Below the pieces are notes generated by a model that was given only the letters and a program-made list of their open reading frames with translations, was not told where the DNA came from and did not search any database. Positions 32,439-42,700 of a DNA stretch of 64,000 nucleotides are shown piece by piece. The translations under genes were made by a program, and so were the position numbers. Positions within the stretch are counted from its first letter, which is position 1. Every line of letters starts with the position of its first letter. This DNA comes from Pseudomonas maumuensis (GTDB lineage: Bacteria; Pseudomonadota; Gammaproteobacteria; Pseudomonadales; Pseudomonadaceae), in NCBI RefSeq assembly GCF_019139675.1, contig NZ_CP077077.1, positions 5,084,001 to 5,148,000 on the forward strand, in the 5' to 3' direction.

Positions 32439-33290
32439 TTAGCGACCGCGTACTGCTTGTTCCAGCTCGGCGAAGCTCGGGCGGTGCGCCGGGTACAGCA
32501 CCTTGCGACCGAACTCGACCGCCAGCGACGGCGGCATGCCGGAAGCCGAGGCCACCAGCGAGGCCTTGATCGCCTCGTAGACGTTCAGCTCTTCCTTGGC
32601 ATCGTGGCGCAGGGCATTGGCCAACGGGCCGAAGAAGCCGTAGGCAGCAAGAATACCGAAGAAGGTACCGACCAACGCCGCACCGACGTGCAGGCCGATG
32701 GACTTCTGGTCACCGTCACCCAGCGAGGCCATGGTCACCACGATACCCAGTACCGCCGCGACGATACCGAAGCCGGGCATGCCGTCGGCGATCCCGGTCA
32801 CTGCGTGGGACGGATGCTCGAGCTCTTCCTTCATGCTCAGCAGTTCCATGTCGAACAGGCCTTCGAGCTCGTGGGGCGCCATGTTGCCGGTGGACATGAT
32901 CCGCAGGTAGTCGCAGATGAACGCGGTCATGCGCTCGTCGCCCAGCACCGCCGGGTACTTGGCGAAGATCGGGCTGGCCGCGGCGTCCTCGATGTCGCCT
33001 TCGATCGCCATCATGCCTTCACGACGGCTCTTGTTGAGGATCTCGTACACCAGGCCCAGCACTTCCAGGTAGAAGGTGTGGGTGAAGCGGGTGCCGAACA
33101 TCTTCAGCGACTTCTTGATTACATGCATGGTCATGTAACCAGGGTTGGCCTGGAGGAACGCACCAAAGGCCGCGCCGCCGATGATCAGCACTTCGAACGG
33201 CTGGATCAGTGCCGCGATCTTGCCGTGGGAAAGCACGTAGCCGCCGAGCACGCTCGCGAATACGACGATGATGCCGATAATTTTAGCCAT
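32439..33290 (-). CDS. motA: Flagellar motor stator protein MotA
   Basis: 283 residues with four membrane spans: two at the N-terminus (IIGIIVVFASVLGGYVLSHG; PFEVLIIGGAAFGAFL) and two later (GIVAAVLGIVVTMASLG; VGAALVGTFFGILAAYGFFG). The large cytoplasmic loop between holds the charged residues that contact FliG. First gene of motAB, preceded by a FliA promoter. This is the MotAB set next to rsgA/orn; the separate MotCD stator of Pseudomonas is not in this window. Confidence 0.97.
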   Translation of the reverse strand: MAKIIGIIVVFASVLGGYVLSHGKIAALIQPFEVLIIGGAAFGAFLQANPGYMTMHVIKKSLKMFGTRFTHTFYLEVLGLVYEILNKSRREGMMAIEGDIEDAAASPIFAKYPAVLGDERMTAFICDYLRIMSTGNMAPHELEGLFDMELLSMKEELEHPSHAVTGIADGMPGFGIVAAVLGIVVTMASLGDGDQKSIGLHVGAALVGTFFGILAAYGFFGPLANALRHDAKEELNVYEAIKASLVASASGMPPSLAVEFGRKVLYPAHRPSFAELEQAVRGR

Positions 33291-33354
33291 AAGTTGGAAG
33301 CACTTGCTGTCGTGGTCAGGATAGGGAACGGAAGCTTGAAAACTCTTCTTCTAC

Positions 33355-33381
33355 TTATCGGCAGAACTGCGCCAGACTATA
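33355..33381 (-). promoter_or_regulatory. FliA (sigma-28) promoter of motAB
   Basis: On the minus strand TATA (33381-33378), exactly 15 bp, then GCCGATAA (33362-33355). The -10 is a perfect match to the flagellar sigma consensus TAAA-N15-GCCGATAA and the -35 differs by one base. It lies 64 bp upstream of the motA start codon. Confidence 0.85.
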
Positions 33382-33420
33382 GCCACTCATTGCGAAAAGC
33401 CAGTTCGGACTGATGTCAAT

Positions 33421-34956
33421 ATGCCAATTGAAACCAAGGTGCCAAGTCAGATTCCGTCGAGTCTAGAGGCCTGGATCAAGCTGCTCGACGGGGTCCGCGT
33501 GCCGATCCCGAAAGAGAGCCACGACCGTGTGCTGCAGGCCATCAACGACAACCGCCGCTCCCTGCGCGATATCGCCGAACTGATGCAGGACAGCCCCGCG
33601 CTGGTGCTCTGCGTGCTGCGCGAAGCCAACCACCCGGCCAACGCCAGCCAGGCCGAGCCTGCCGAGAGCTTGGAAATCGCCCTAAACCGCCTCGGCCTGG
33701 CCCGCACCAGCCAATTGCTCGCGCGCCTGCCCTCGGTGCCAGCGGATGAGATCCCGCCGGTGCTGCGCCAGTTCCTGCTGATCAGCCAGCATGCCACCCA
33801 GCAGGCCAATGGCCTGTTCGCCAGCCGTCTGGCGCGGCTATGGCAAGAGATCCACTGGGGCAGCCTGTTGTTCCTCTCGCCCCTTTGGCCACTGGCCCTG
33901 GCCTATCCCAAGCTGCTGGACACCTGGGAGCTGCGGGTCATCCACAAAGGTGAGGACGCCGGCGAAGTCGAGCAGGCACTGTTCGGTGTGCGCCTGATGC
34001 AACTGTGCCAATCCATGGCCGAGCACTGGCGCTTGCCCGAATGGGTGACCCAAGGCTACCGCCTGCTGATGGACGAGCGCGAACAACTGGCCCAAGTGCT
34101 GAATATCGCTCGCGAGCAGGATCCGCTTGTGCAACAACAGCGCCTGGACGAAGAGCCGGCCCTGCGCCGCTGGTTCAACCAGCCGCCTAACACCGTACTG
34201 CTGGCCAACGGCCTGGCGCTGGCGGCCCAGGTCGGCTGGGACAACCCGCACCTGCTGCGCTGGCAACTGCTCACCGCCTTGTATCTGCAAACCACGCTGG
34301 ACGATGTCCAGCAACAGGTCCACCAGCAGGCCGCCGCCAGTGCCCGTCATCACGCCCGGCATGCCCTGTTCCACCCGGCCGAAGCCTTGATCTGGCCCTG
34401 GCACCAGCGCCGTCCGCACCCGGACATGCTGACAGCGCCACCGCCCAGCACCGAGGACCTCGGCCGTTGGCGTACGCTATGCCAGGAGCTGCTGGCCCAG
34501 CCCAGCCCGTTCAGCAATACGGTACATCTGGCCACCCAGGCCCGCGAAGCGTTGCTGGCGTGCGGCATGCAACGCCTGATGCTGCTGAGCCTGGACAAGG
34601 CCAGCGACTACCTGCGGGTGCAGCAGACCGCGGGGCTGCCCAAAGAGGCCAGTGCCGTCGCGTTGCCCATCGCGCAGAACAAGCTCCTGCAAAAACTGAT
34701 GAACAAGGCCGGGCAACTGCGCTTGACGCCCGAGAACCACGCCCAGTTCACAACGTTGCTGCCCGCGCCACTGCGCGCCTTCTTCCGCAGCGAACATCTG
34801 CTGCTGCGTTCGCTGGCGGTCGGCGATCAGGTGCTGATGCTGGCGGTGGCGGACCAGGACGGCAAACCGCTGGCCGATGTCAGCGTGCAGGCGTTCGGCA
34901 AGACCGCGCAATGCATCGAGCGCGCCCTGGCCCTCTTCGGTAACCGCCATTCATGA
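33421..34956 (+). CDS. HDOD domain-containing protein
   Basis: 511 residues. The N-terminal half resembles HDOD proteins (IPKESHDRVLQAINDNRRSLRDIAELMQDSPAL; LEIALNRLGLARTSQLLARLP), a fold related to HD phosphohydrolases but without metal ligands, often found in signalling proteins. The C-terminal 150 residues may form a GAF-like sensor (QRLMLLSLDKASDYLRVQQT; LPIAQNKLLQKLM). Divergent from motA with the FliA promoter between, which hints at a link to motility. Exact function unknown. Confidence 0.75.
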   Translation: MPIETKVPSQIPSSLEAWIKLLDGVRVPIPKESHDRVLQAINDNRRSLRDIAELMQDSPALVLCVLREANHPANASQAEPAESLEIALNRLGLARTSQLLARLPSVPADEIPPVLRQFLLISQHATQQANGLFASRLARLWQEIHWGSLLFLSPLWPLALAYPKLLDTWELRVIHKGEDAGEVEQALFGVRLMQLCQSMAEHWRLPEWVTQGYRLLMDEREQLAQVLNIAREQDPLVQQQRLDEEPALRRWFNQPPNTVLLANGLALAAQVGWDNPHLLRWQLLTALYLQTTLDDVQQQVHQQAAASARHHARHALFHPAEALIWPWHQRRPHPDMLTAPPPSTEDLGRWRTLCQELLAQPSPFSNTVHLATQAREALLACGMQRLMLLSLDKASDYLRVQQTAGLPKEASAVALPIAQNKLLQKLMNKAGQLRLTPENHAQFTTLLPAPLRAFFRSEHLLLRSLAVGDQVLMLAVADQDGKPLADVSVQAFGKTAQCIERALALFGNRHS

Positions 34957-35001
34957 TTGCCTTGCGCTACAATCGCCCCCTTTGCACCCTGGAGACCGTG
35001 G

Positions 35002-35811
35002 ATGACTGACTTTTCCGGCTTGCCCCTGGTGATCGAAGCCGAGGACCTGCTGCCGCGCCTGGACTCGCCGCGACTGATCCTGGTCGACCTGACCAGCGCC
35101 AACCGCTATGGCAGCGGCCACATCCCCGGGGCGCGCTTCGTCGATCCCAAGCGCACCCAGCTGGGGCAGCCGCCTGCCCCCGGCCTGCTGCCGGCACACG
35201 CCGACCTGGAAAAGCTGTTCGCCGAACTCGGTCATCGCGACGACGCGGTCTACGTGGTGTATGACGACGAAGGCGGCGGCTGGGCCGGTCGGTTCATCTG
35301 GCTGCTCGACGTGATAGGCCACCGGGGTTACCACTACCTCAATGGCGGCATCCAGGCCTGGCCGGCGGACAAGCTGAGCACCGAAGTGCCCGTGAGCGTG
35401 AGTGGCACGGTGAAGCTGCGACTGCACGCAGAGCCCACCGCCACCCGAGAGTACCTGCAAAGCCGCCTGGGTGCCGCCGACCTGGTCATCTGGGACGCCC
35501 GCGGGCCACTGGAATACAGCGGCGAGAAAGTGCTGGCCGCCAAAGGCGGGCATATTCCCGGCGCGATCAACTTCGAGTGGACCGCCGGCATGGACCTCAA
35601 CGACCATCTGCGCATCCGCAAGGACATCGCCGAAGTCCTGCAAAATCTGGGCATCACCCCCGACAAGGAAGTGATCACCCACTGCCAGACCCACCACCGC
35701 TCCGGTTTCACCTACCTCGTGGCCAAGGCCCTCGGCTATCCACGGGTGAAGGGCTATGCCGGTTCCTGGGGCGAATGGGGCAACCACCCCGACACGCCCG
35801 TCGAAGTTTAA
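35002..35811 (+). CDS. Rhodanese-family sulfurtransferase, two domains
   Basis: 269 residues from ATG 35002 (MTDFSGLPLVIEAEDLL) after a GGAG site. Tandem rhodanese domains: the first (about 10-125) is the structural one with Asp-Asp (VVYDDEGGGWAGR) at the position of the active loop; the second (about 145-265) carries the catalytic cysteine 228 in HCQTHHRSG. It moves sulfur from thiosulfate or mercaptopyruvate to a thiophilic acceptor; the substrate cannot be read from the sequence. It lies 9 bp before psd. Confidence 0.92.
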   Translation: MTDFSGLPLVIEAEDLLPRLDSPRLILVDLTSANRYGSGHIPGARFVDPKRTQLGQPPAPGLLPAHADLEKLFAELGHRDDAVYVVYDDEGGGWAGRFIWLLDVIGHRGYHYLNGGIQAWPADKLSTEVPVSVSGTVKLRLHAEPTATREYLQSRLGAADLVIWDARGPLEYSGEKVLAAKGGHIPGAINFEWTAGMDLNDHLRIRKDIAEVLQNLGITPDKEVITHCQTHHRSGFTYLVAKALGYPRVKGYAGSWGEWGNHPDTPVEV

Positions 35812-35820
35812 GGACGCTCA

Positions 35821-36684
35821 ATGAAATCCCGCTTGTTCATCATCAGCCAGTACCTGCTGCCGCACCACCTGCTGTCACGGCTGGCCGGCTGCGTCGCCGA
35901 GTGCCGCGCACGCTGGTTCAAGAACGCCTTCACCGCCTGGTTCGCCAAGCGCTACCAGGTGAACATGTCCGAGGCACTGGTCGAAGACCTGAGTGCCTAT
36001 GAGCACTTCAACGCCTTCTTCACCCGTGCCCTGAAGCCCGGCGCCCGTCCGCTGGACGAAACCCCCGGTGCGATCCTCTGCCCGGCCGACGGCGCGGTCA
36101 GCCAGCTTGGCCCGATCGAGCATGGTCGCATCTTCCAAGCCAAGGGCCACGGCTACAGCGCCCTGGAACTGCTCGGCGGCGATCCGGCCCTGGCGGCGCC
36201 GTTCATGGGCGGCGAGTTCGCCACCATCTACCTGTCGCCCAAGGATTACCACCGCGTACATATGCCGCTGGCCGGCACCCTGCGCGAAATGGTCTATGTG
36301 CCAGGCCGGCTGTTCTCGGTCAACCAGACCACCGCGGAGAACGTCCCGGAGCTGTTCGCCCGCAACGAGCGCGTGGTGTGCCTGTTCGACACCGAACGTG
36401 GGCCGATGGCGGTAGTTCTGGTCGGCGCGATGATCGTGGCCTCGATCGAGACGGTCTGGGCCGGCCTGGTCACGCCGCCGAAGCGCGAGCTGAAGACCTT
36501 CCGCTACGACGACGCCAGCCGTGCGCCGATCCATCTGGAGAAAGGCGCCGAACTGGGCCGCTTCAAGCTGGGCTCCACCGCCATCGTGCTGTTCGGGCCG
36601 GAGCAGGTGAAGTGGGCCGAGAGTCTCGGTGCCGGCTCCGCGGTGCGCATGGGTGAGTTGCTGGCGCAGCCGGCGCAGGCCTGA
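35821..36684 (+). CDS. psd: Phosphatidylserine decarboxylase proenzyme
   Basis: 287 residues. Psd makes phosphatidylethanolamine at the inner membrane. The self-cleavage motif LGST (250-253) splits the chain and turns Ser252 into the pyruvoyl cofactor; the HMPLAGTL-like region (YHRVHMPLAGTLREM) carries the conserved His. Downstream of the rhodanese gene in one transcript, followed by a strong terminator. Confidence 0.97.
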   Translation: MKSRLFIISQYLLPHHLLSRLAGCVAECRARWFKNAFTAWFAKRYQVNMSEALVEDLSAYEHFNAFFTRALKPGARPLDETPGAILCPADGAVSQLGPIEHGRIFQAKGHGYSALELLGGDPALAAPFMGGEFATIYLSPKDYHRVHMPLAGTLREMVYVPGRLFSVNQTTAENVPELFARNERVVCLFDTERGPMAVVLVGAMIVASIETVWAGLVTPPKRELKTFRYDDASRAPIHLEKGAELGRFKLGSTAIVLFGPEQVKWAESLGAGSAVRMGELLAQPAQA

Positions 36685-36701
36685 TTGACTGCTTCAACAA
36701 G

Positions 36702-36730
36702 AAAGGCCCTGCTCAGCAGGGCCTTTTTTA
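36702..36730 (+). terminator. Intrinsic terminator after psd
   Basis: AAAGGCCCTGC and GCAGGGCCTTT form an 11-bp stem with a TCA-type loop, followed by further T residues. It starts 18 bp after the psd stop codon. Confidence 0.9.
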
Positions 36731-36733
36731 TTG

Positions 36734-36817
36734 GGACCGCTACGCGGTCCATCGCCGGCAAGCCGGCTCCCACAGTAAGAATGCAAACCTCTGTGGGAGC
36801 CGGCTTGACGGCGAAAG
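36734..36817. repeat. Hairpin plus inverted pair of REP sequences
   Basis: A hairpin GGACCGC-TAC-GCGGTCC (36734-36750) is followed by ATCGCCGGCAAGCCGGCTCC (from 36751) and its near reverse complement CTGTGGGAGCCGGCTTG (from 36791). It fills the convergent gap between psd and serB. Confidence 0.85.
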
Positions 36818-36845
36818 GGCTGCAGCGCAGCCCCAGGGCTCGAGA

Positions 36846-38060
36846 TCAACCGCGCGCTTCGCGATCACGTACGCCGAGCAGGTACAGCACACCATCCAGG
36901 CCCAGGGTCGAGATCGCCTGCCTGGCCGACTGACGCACCAGCGGCTTGGCACGGAAGGCTACACCCAGACCGGCCAGGGACAGCATTGGCAGGTCGTTGG
37001 CGCCATCGCCGACGGCAATGGTCTGCTCGAGCTGCAACCCCTCTTCGCTGGCCAGTTGCTGTAGCAAGTCGGCCTTGCGCTGAGCGTCGACGATCGGCTC
37101 GACGGCCACACCAGTGACCTTGCCATCGACCACCTCCAACTCGTTGGCGAACACGTAGTCGATGCCCAGGCGCGCCTGCACCTGCTTGGCGAAGTAGGAG
37201 AAGCCGCCGGAAAGGATCGCGGTCTTGTAGCCCAGTCGCTTGAGTTCGGCGAACAGGTGTTCGGCCCCCTCGGTCAAACGCAGCGAGGCGCCGATCTGAT
37301 CGAGCACGCCCACATCCAGACCTTTGAGCAAAGCCATGCGCTCTTTGAAGCTGGCCCGGAAATCCAGCTCGCCACGCATCGCGCGCTCGGTGATCTGCGC
37401 CACCTGTTCACCAACACCGGCAGCCTTGGCCAACTCGTCGATGACTTCGGCCTCGATCAGCGTCGAATCCATATCGAATACCGCCAGGCGGCGATTGCGA
37501 CGGAACAGGTCGTCGCGTTGGAAGGCGATGTCGATGTTCAGCTCTTCGGAAAGGGCGAAAAAGTCGGCGCGCAGCGCCTGGGCATCGCTGGCCTCGCCGC
37601 GTACGGAAATTTCCAGTGCGGACTTGCCCTTCTCCGTCTGCACATCAAGTGCCACGCGGGCCGACAGGCGCTCGATGCGCTCGATGGTCAGGCCGTACTG
37701 GCTGATGACCGCGCTGACCCGCTGCAACTGCTGTGGGGTGACCCGACGGCTGAGCAAGGTGACGATATGGCGGGCCTCGCCCTGGCTGTCGGCCCAGTGC
37801 TGGTAGTCGGCCTCGGAAATCGGCGTGTAACGCGCCTGCAGGTTCAGCTCATGAGCCTTGGCCTGCACGCTCTGCAGCAGCGCGGTGGCCACCTCGTTGT
37901 CGGGGATGTCGACCAGGATGCCGAACGATAGCGTGCCATGCATGACCGCAAGGCCGATGTCGAGAATGTTCACACCGCCCTGGAGCAGTACGCCGGTGAT
38001 GGCCGCGGTTAGACCTGGACGGTCTTCACCAGTGATGTTGATCAGGACGATTTCGCGCAA
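36846..38060 (-). CDS. serB: Phosphoserine phosphatase SerB
   Basis: 404 residues. Two N-terminal ACT domains (MREIVLINITGEDRPGLTAAI and a second at about 90-170) precede the HAD phosphatase domain with DMDSTLIEAE (motif 1), ILSGGFSYFA (motif 2) and VGDGANDLPML (motif 4). It catalyses the last step of serine synthesis. The start is a TTG at 38060 with GGAG seven bases upstream. Divergent from the membrane sensor gene. Confidence 0.96.
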   Translation of the reverse strand: MREIVLINITGEDRPGLTAAITGVLLQGGVNILDIGLAVMHGTLSFGILVDIPDNEVATALLQSVQAKAHELNLQARYTPISEADYQHWADSQGEARHIVTLLSRRVTPQQLQRVSAVISQYGLTIERIERLSARVALDVQTEKGKSALEISVRGEASDAQALRADFFALSEELNIDIAFQRDDLFRRNRRLAVFDMDSTLIEAEVIDELAKAAGVGEQVAQITERAMRGELDFRASFKERMALLKGLDVGVLDQIGASLRLTEGAEHLFAELKRLGYKTAILSGGFSYFAKQVQARLGIDYVFANELEVVDGKVTGVAVEPIVDAQRKADLLQQLASEEGLQLEQTIAVGDGANDLPMLSLAGLGVAFRAKPLVRQSARQAISTLGLDGVLYLLGVRDREARG

Positions 38061-38131
38061 GACCGGGCTCCAACTCGATGAAAAATGCGCATTCTACCGT
38101 TTTTCCATGACCATCGGGCGCCAAGGATACT

Positions 38132-38159
38132 TTGCCGACAAAACACGTATCGCTATACT
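38132..38159 (+). promoter_or_regulatory. Sigma-70 promoter of the membrane sensor gene
   Basis: -35 TTGCCG (38132-38137) and -10 TATACT (38154-38159) with a 16-bp spacer, about 37 bp upstream of the proposed GTG start. Confidence 0.6.
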
Positions 38160-38195
38160 GCGCAGCAACTTTCTCGCCATAAAGAGCCGCGCTCT

Positions 38196-39647
38196 GTGAA
38201 CCGGCCCACGCCCGTAAAACCCGACAACTTCTTCCTGATGATCTACCGAGCCCTCAGCCAGCGCCGCATCCCCCTGGCCCTGCGCATTGCCAGCCATAAC
38301 ATCTTCCTGGTGGCCCTGGCCTTGGTGATCTATGCCTGTGTGATGGGTTTGCAGTTCAAGCAGGCCATGCATGAACAGGCCGATGCCGTTGGTCAGAGCC
38401 TGACCACGCAGACCGCCACTTCGGCCACCGAGCTGCTGGTGTCCAACGACATCCTCAGCCTCAACGTCCTGCTGGGCAACCTGGTGAAGAACCCGCTGGT
38501 GGCTCATGCCGCCATCTACAGCGTGGACAACCGCATTCTCGCCGAGGCCGGCCAGCGCCCACGCAACAGCTTGCTTGGCGAAACCGAAGGGGTCTATCAG
38601 ACCAAGATCACCTTCCAGGACGTGACCGCCGGTCAGTTGCGCATCAGCCTGGACATGAGCCAGTTCCAGCAACCGATGCTGATCAGCCTGCAGAGCATGG
38701 GCATCCTCGCCGCGATCCTGCTGGCCCTGGCACTGACCCTCAGCCTGCGCCTGGGCCGTTTCATCTCCACTCCGCTGCTGCAACTGCGCGTCTGGTTGCG
38801 TGACCCGCACCCTTACACCCCGGGCATCGATCGCCAGGACGAAATCGGTGACCTGGCGCGCCAGCTGCACGCCCGCCTCGCCCCGCCGCCGCCACCGGAG
38901 CCTGAAGAAGAGGACGAGGAAGACGACTTCGATGACGTGCCCGCCCCCAAGGCCGCTCCGCACACGAAAGTGGCGGCGCAAGCACCCGAGCATGAAGAAG
39001 ACGACGATGCGTTCGCCGGCCTGATGGATGAGCAAAGCGCCCCGACCAAACCCGTCATCGTCGAGTCCGACGAACCCCAACACAGTGCCGTGCTGGCCGT
39101 GCAGCTGGGTTCCCAGGAACAACTGCGCCGCCTGCCGCGTACTCGCCTGACCGAGTTGCTGGAGCGCTACCGCGACTGCTTGGATCAAGCCGCGTCACTG
39201 TATGAAGGCGAGGTCCATACCCTGAACGACGGTAGCACCTTGCTGATGTTCCACAGCCGAGACAGCGGCGAGGACTACCTGACCAACGCCATCTGCTGTG
39301 GCGAGCTGCTGCGCGCCTTGGGCCACGCCCTGCAGATCGAGGTGGCCGACAGCGGCATCACCCTACAGCTGCAGCTGGGCCTGGTGCTGGCCGACGACCT
39401 GCAAGGCATGGATCAGGTCGACTTGCTGATGACCGAGCAGGCCCAAGACGCCCTGGCCCTGTCGCAGCACAGCCGCAACCTGCTGCTGGTGGAACGGCGC
39501 ATCAGCGATGATGCCTTGGTGCGCCAGCGTGCGCGTATTCGACCGATAGCCAGCCCTGAAGGCGCGTGCTGCGTCGAGCGGTTGATGGAGCCCTATCCGT
39601 CGATGTTGGAGCGGCAGTTGGCGCGCATGCACGAACGGCGGGCCTGA
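38196..39647 (+). CDS. Membrane-anchored sensor with HAMP and cyclase-homology-like domain
   Basis: 483 residues from GTG 38196; a start at ATG 38238 (MIYRAL) is also possible. TM1 about 36-52, a periplasmic sensor of about 110 residues (53-162), TM2 163-186, HAMP (about 187-228), an acidic and Pro-rich linker (232-293, with runs of Glu/Asp), then a C-terminal domain (297-483) whose start resembles class III nucleotidyl-cyclase folds (AVLAVQLGS; LNDGSTLLMFH) but lacks the metal-binding aspartates I would expect. Probably non-catalytic. A gene of this type sits between serB and parC in other Pseudomonas. Confidence 0.7.
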   Translation: MNRPTPVKPDNFFLMIYRALSQRRIPLALRIASHNIFLVALALVIYACVMGLQFKQAMHEQADAVGQSLTTQTATSATELLVSNDILSLNVLLGNLVKNPLVAHAAIYSVDNRILAEAGQRPRNSLLGETEGVYQTKITFQDVTAGQLRISLDMSQFQQPMLISLQSMGILAAILLALALTLSLRLGRFISTPLLQLRVWLRDPHPYTPGIDRQDEIGDLARQLHARLAPPPPPEPEEEDEEDDFDDVPAPKAAPHTKVAAQAPEHEEDDDAFAGLMDEQSAPTKPVIVESDEPQHSAVLAVQLGSQEQLRRLPRTRLTELLERYRDCLDQAASLYEGEVHTLNDGSTLLMFHSRDSGEDYLTNAICCGELLRALGHALQIEVADSGITLQLQLGLVLADDLQGMDQVDLLMTEQAQDALALSQHSRNLLLVERRISDDALVRQRARIRPIASPEGACCVERLMEPYPSMLERQLARMHERRA

Positions 39648-39650
39648 ACA

Positions 39651-39702
39651 CCGAACGCTAAAGCCGATGGATGCCTGTGCAGCCATCGGCCCAAGCGTTC
39701 GG
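39651..39702. other. Two-tier hairpin at the 3' border of the toxin gene
   Basis: CCGAACGCT (39651-39659) pairs with AGCGTTCGG (39694-39702) and, inside it, CCGATGG (39664-39670) pairs with CCATCGG (39683-39689). It starts 3 bp after the sensor gene stop codon, facing the convergent toxin gene. No T-tract follows; it may terminate the sensor transcript. Confidence 0.6.
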
Positions 39703-39756
39703 CACATGACAGATCAGGGCCCTAGGCTGCACCTGGGCCCAGACCCTGGATTTAGA

Positions 39757-42700
39757 TCAAGTCTGCATCCAGGTATGCGCATTACCCGATCTGATGCCCA
39801 TTTGCCCACCCACGGCGCGGAATGGGAACCAGTGCGCGATCACTTCATCCCAGAACTCCTGATACACCTTCGAGCGCACCCAGGCATACGCTGGAAAAGG
39901 CTTTGTCTTCATCAAAGCAAAGTAGTCAGGCCGCAACATCCTCATACCCTTGTTAAAGGCATCAGGGCCGGCCAGGTTGGAAATAACCTGCATGTAGGCA
40001 TACATCTGCTTGCGCTGAACAGGGTTGGCCAAATTGTCGAATACCGGTCGCGGGGTATTCTTGAAGGAGTCCGGAAGCGCGTCGTATCGCGCGTTCGCGT
40101 CCTCCAGTAGGCGTTTGAGTACAGGGTTGTTGCGGTGGCTGGCAAAGTGCGAGTTATTGACCATTCCCTTTTTGCTCCACGGCATCACGTACTGATTGCC
40201 ACACAGGACATCGTTCGGCGCAGCCATCAGCGGTGGCGCCGTGCCGGCCAGCAGCTCATCATCGATGTCCATGTAACAGCCGCCGAACTCATCGACGACC
40301 CTGATGCGCAAATAATCCGAGGCAGCCGCATAATTGCGCGACGCAGCAGTTGGATTGCGAAAATAGTTGTAGGCACGCCCCTGTGGGCCTTGGACGAACT
40401 CTTGGAAAAAGGGCTGTTCCCGCAAGTTGCGGGCCTGTATACCCACTTCTTCGCACCACGCTGTATTGGCCTCCATTGCCGGCGCAGCGTTGTCGAGGTG
40501 CATGATGAATCTCAGAGGCTTGTGCCGAAGGTTCTTGACTATCGTTTGCTTGATCTCAACACCCAGCTCCTTTTCCCCGACCCAAATCATGTGGATGTCC
40601 TGCGGGATCGGCGCCATTTGCTTGGGTAACTGTGGCAAATCCGGGAAACGATAATCGGTCACATAGGTCTCAGGGACCACCTTGTGCCGCACACGCTCGT
40701 AATCCCTAGCCGAACCCTTGCGCCAACGGTACGTGCCCTTGGAACCATGCGCCTCCCGCCATACGTACTGATCGTCGCCAGATCGCCACGCCACGGAATC
40801 GGCGTCGTACCAGACCTTGAGACGCGTGGATTCCCCTTCTACAGAGTTGCTGCCTGAGCCCAAGAAGACATCAGCCTGGTAGCAGTTAAACTCCTCACTC
40901 CAGATCAAATCATCGACCGCAATACTGACCTCGACCTTGGGAATCAGCGGCTGGCGCTCGATGCCTGCGACCAACTCCACAGGCAGCGGCGCCGGGTCGA
41001 ACACCTTGGTATTGTAAGAACCTCCGCGCAGCCCCAAGCGCGGGTCGATGTCCCAATAGCCATTGTCCATGCAGGTCAGGAACGGTCCCCACACCACTGG
41101 CTCGCCTTCGGAGCGGATGCGAAACTGCTGCTCGTTCTCCAGCCATTGCACCCGATACACCTCGGGGCGAATCCTCACATAGAGCTTGCCTTCATCGAGG
41201 AACGTCCCTTTGCCACCGCCCAGCACCCGCACCCGCCGGGTGACCGCGATAGTTTTCAACAAACTCCGTTTATCGGACTGCAGCGAATCATGGACGGGGC
41301 GCACCGCCTTGTACTCCGCCGTCTCTGGGGCGTGGCTCGGAATGCCGCCGTCATTCGTGTCCCGTGCCGCCTGAGCGGCGTGCTCGGTCTCGGCAGCTTC
41401 TGCCGCCGCCCGCTCTGCCTCGCTGAGCGTGGCCTTGGCCGCCTTGGCCTGCGAGAGTTCACCTGCAAGCGGCAAGGCGTTGAGCAAGCCGAACGCGATG
41501 CGCTGGGCACCTTCGGTCTGCTCCTGGGGCGTATGCGCAGTGATCATCTCGCCTGCCCCCACTGCCAGCAGGCCAGCTCCGAGAGCGACGGCTACCGGTG
41601 CCAGTGCGGGCACGGCCAAGGCGATCGCGCCAATCACATTGGCCGCCATTTCCACACCGTAGGCCGTTAGCTTGCGGTAGTAGGCGCCCTGGGTGCCGAT
41701 GTCATACTCGGCGTCGCTGTGCAGGCGATCTTTGATCCGATCACGAAAATGACTCATAGGGTACGGGTACAGTGCATCACCGAAGCTGATGGTGCTGCTT
41801 GGATACCAATGCCCTGTAGCGTCGTTCAAGCGCCGCGGGTAGGCAGCCAATCCGGCAAGGGCCGTATCGACGCCGCTGAAGAAGTTGCCGTCTGCCCTGT
41901 CCTTGGTACAGAAATGACTGGCCAGCGCTGCCCGCTTGCGAGGGTCGCAACATTGCTGGGTGATCCAGTCACGCAGCTCGTGAGCGCTTGCGAAACCATG
42001 CAGCGGCGAAGAGTTACCTGGGATGTACAGCACCTTGTGGTCTTGGCCATGCTCGCCGAAGACCATGATGTCACTGGCCTCATAGCCATAAATCTTGAGC
42101 GCAGAGATGGTTCGACTGGGCGATACCGGGTTATCGGCGAAATAACGGAACGAAGTGCCCTCCCAGCTGGTGTTAGGGTTGAGCATCAGACTTTTGAGCA
42201 CCAGTTCCACATGCTCGGTACCCAACGAGCCTTCCTCGCGTTGCAGCAAGGCGGCATGCACGAGGTTGCCCTTGAGCAACAGATGGTAGCTATGCCCCTG
42301 CTGGCTCCAGAAGTGCCGCAGATACGTAAGGTAATGCCCCTGCAGTTCGGCATCCCAGACAAACTTGCGAAACGCGACCGGGTCCAGGTTTACCTGGGTG
42401 GCAGCCCCGAATGTCTGTGGGGTGGTGCGGCGATATATGCCATCGTAGGCAGCACTGTCAGCCAGCTGCCCAGCCGCCAGGGTGGTGGTCTGGCTTACTT
42501 CGTAACCCTCTCGCCGCCAGGCCTTTGGATAGCCCAGATGATCGTCCCAGCTGCCGCTGCCCTGCTGCTGCCAGTTACCGATCAACGCCTGGGTCAGGGT
42601 CATCGAATGCGCCACCTGAGCTCGCCAAGGCCCGGCATGCATGTTGGCGTTTTCCAGATACAGCGTGGTGAGGATCAGGTCATCGGGGTCGTCGGCGATG

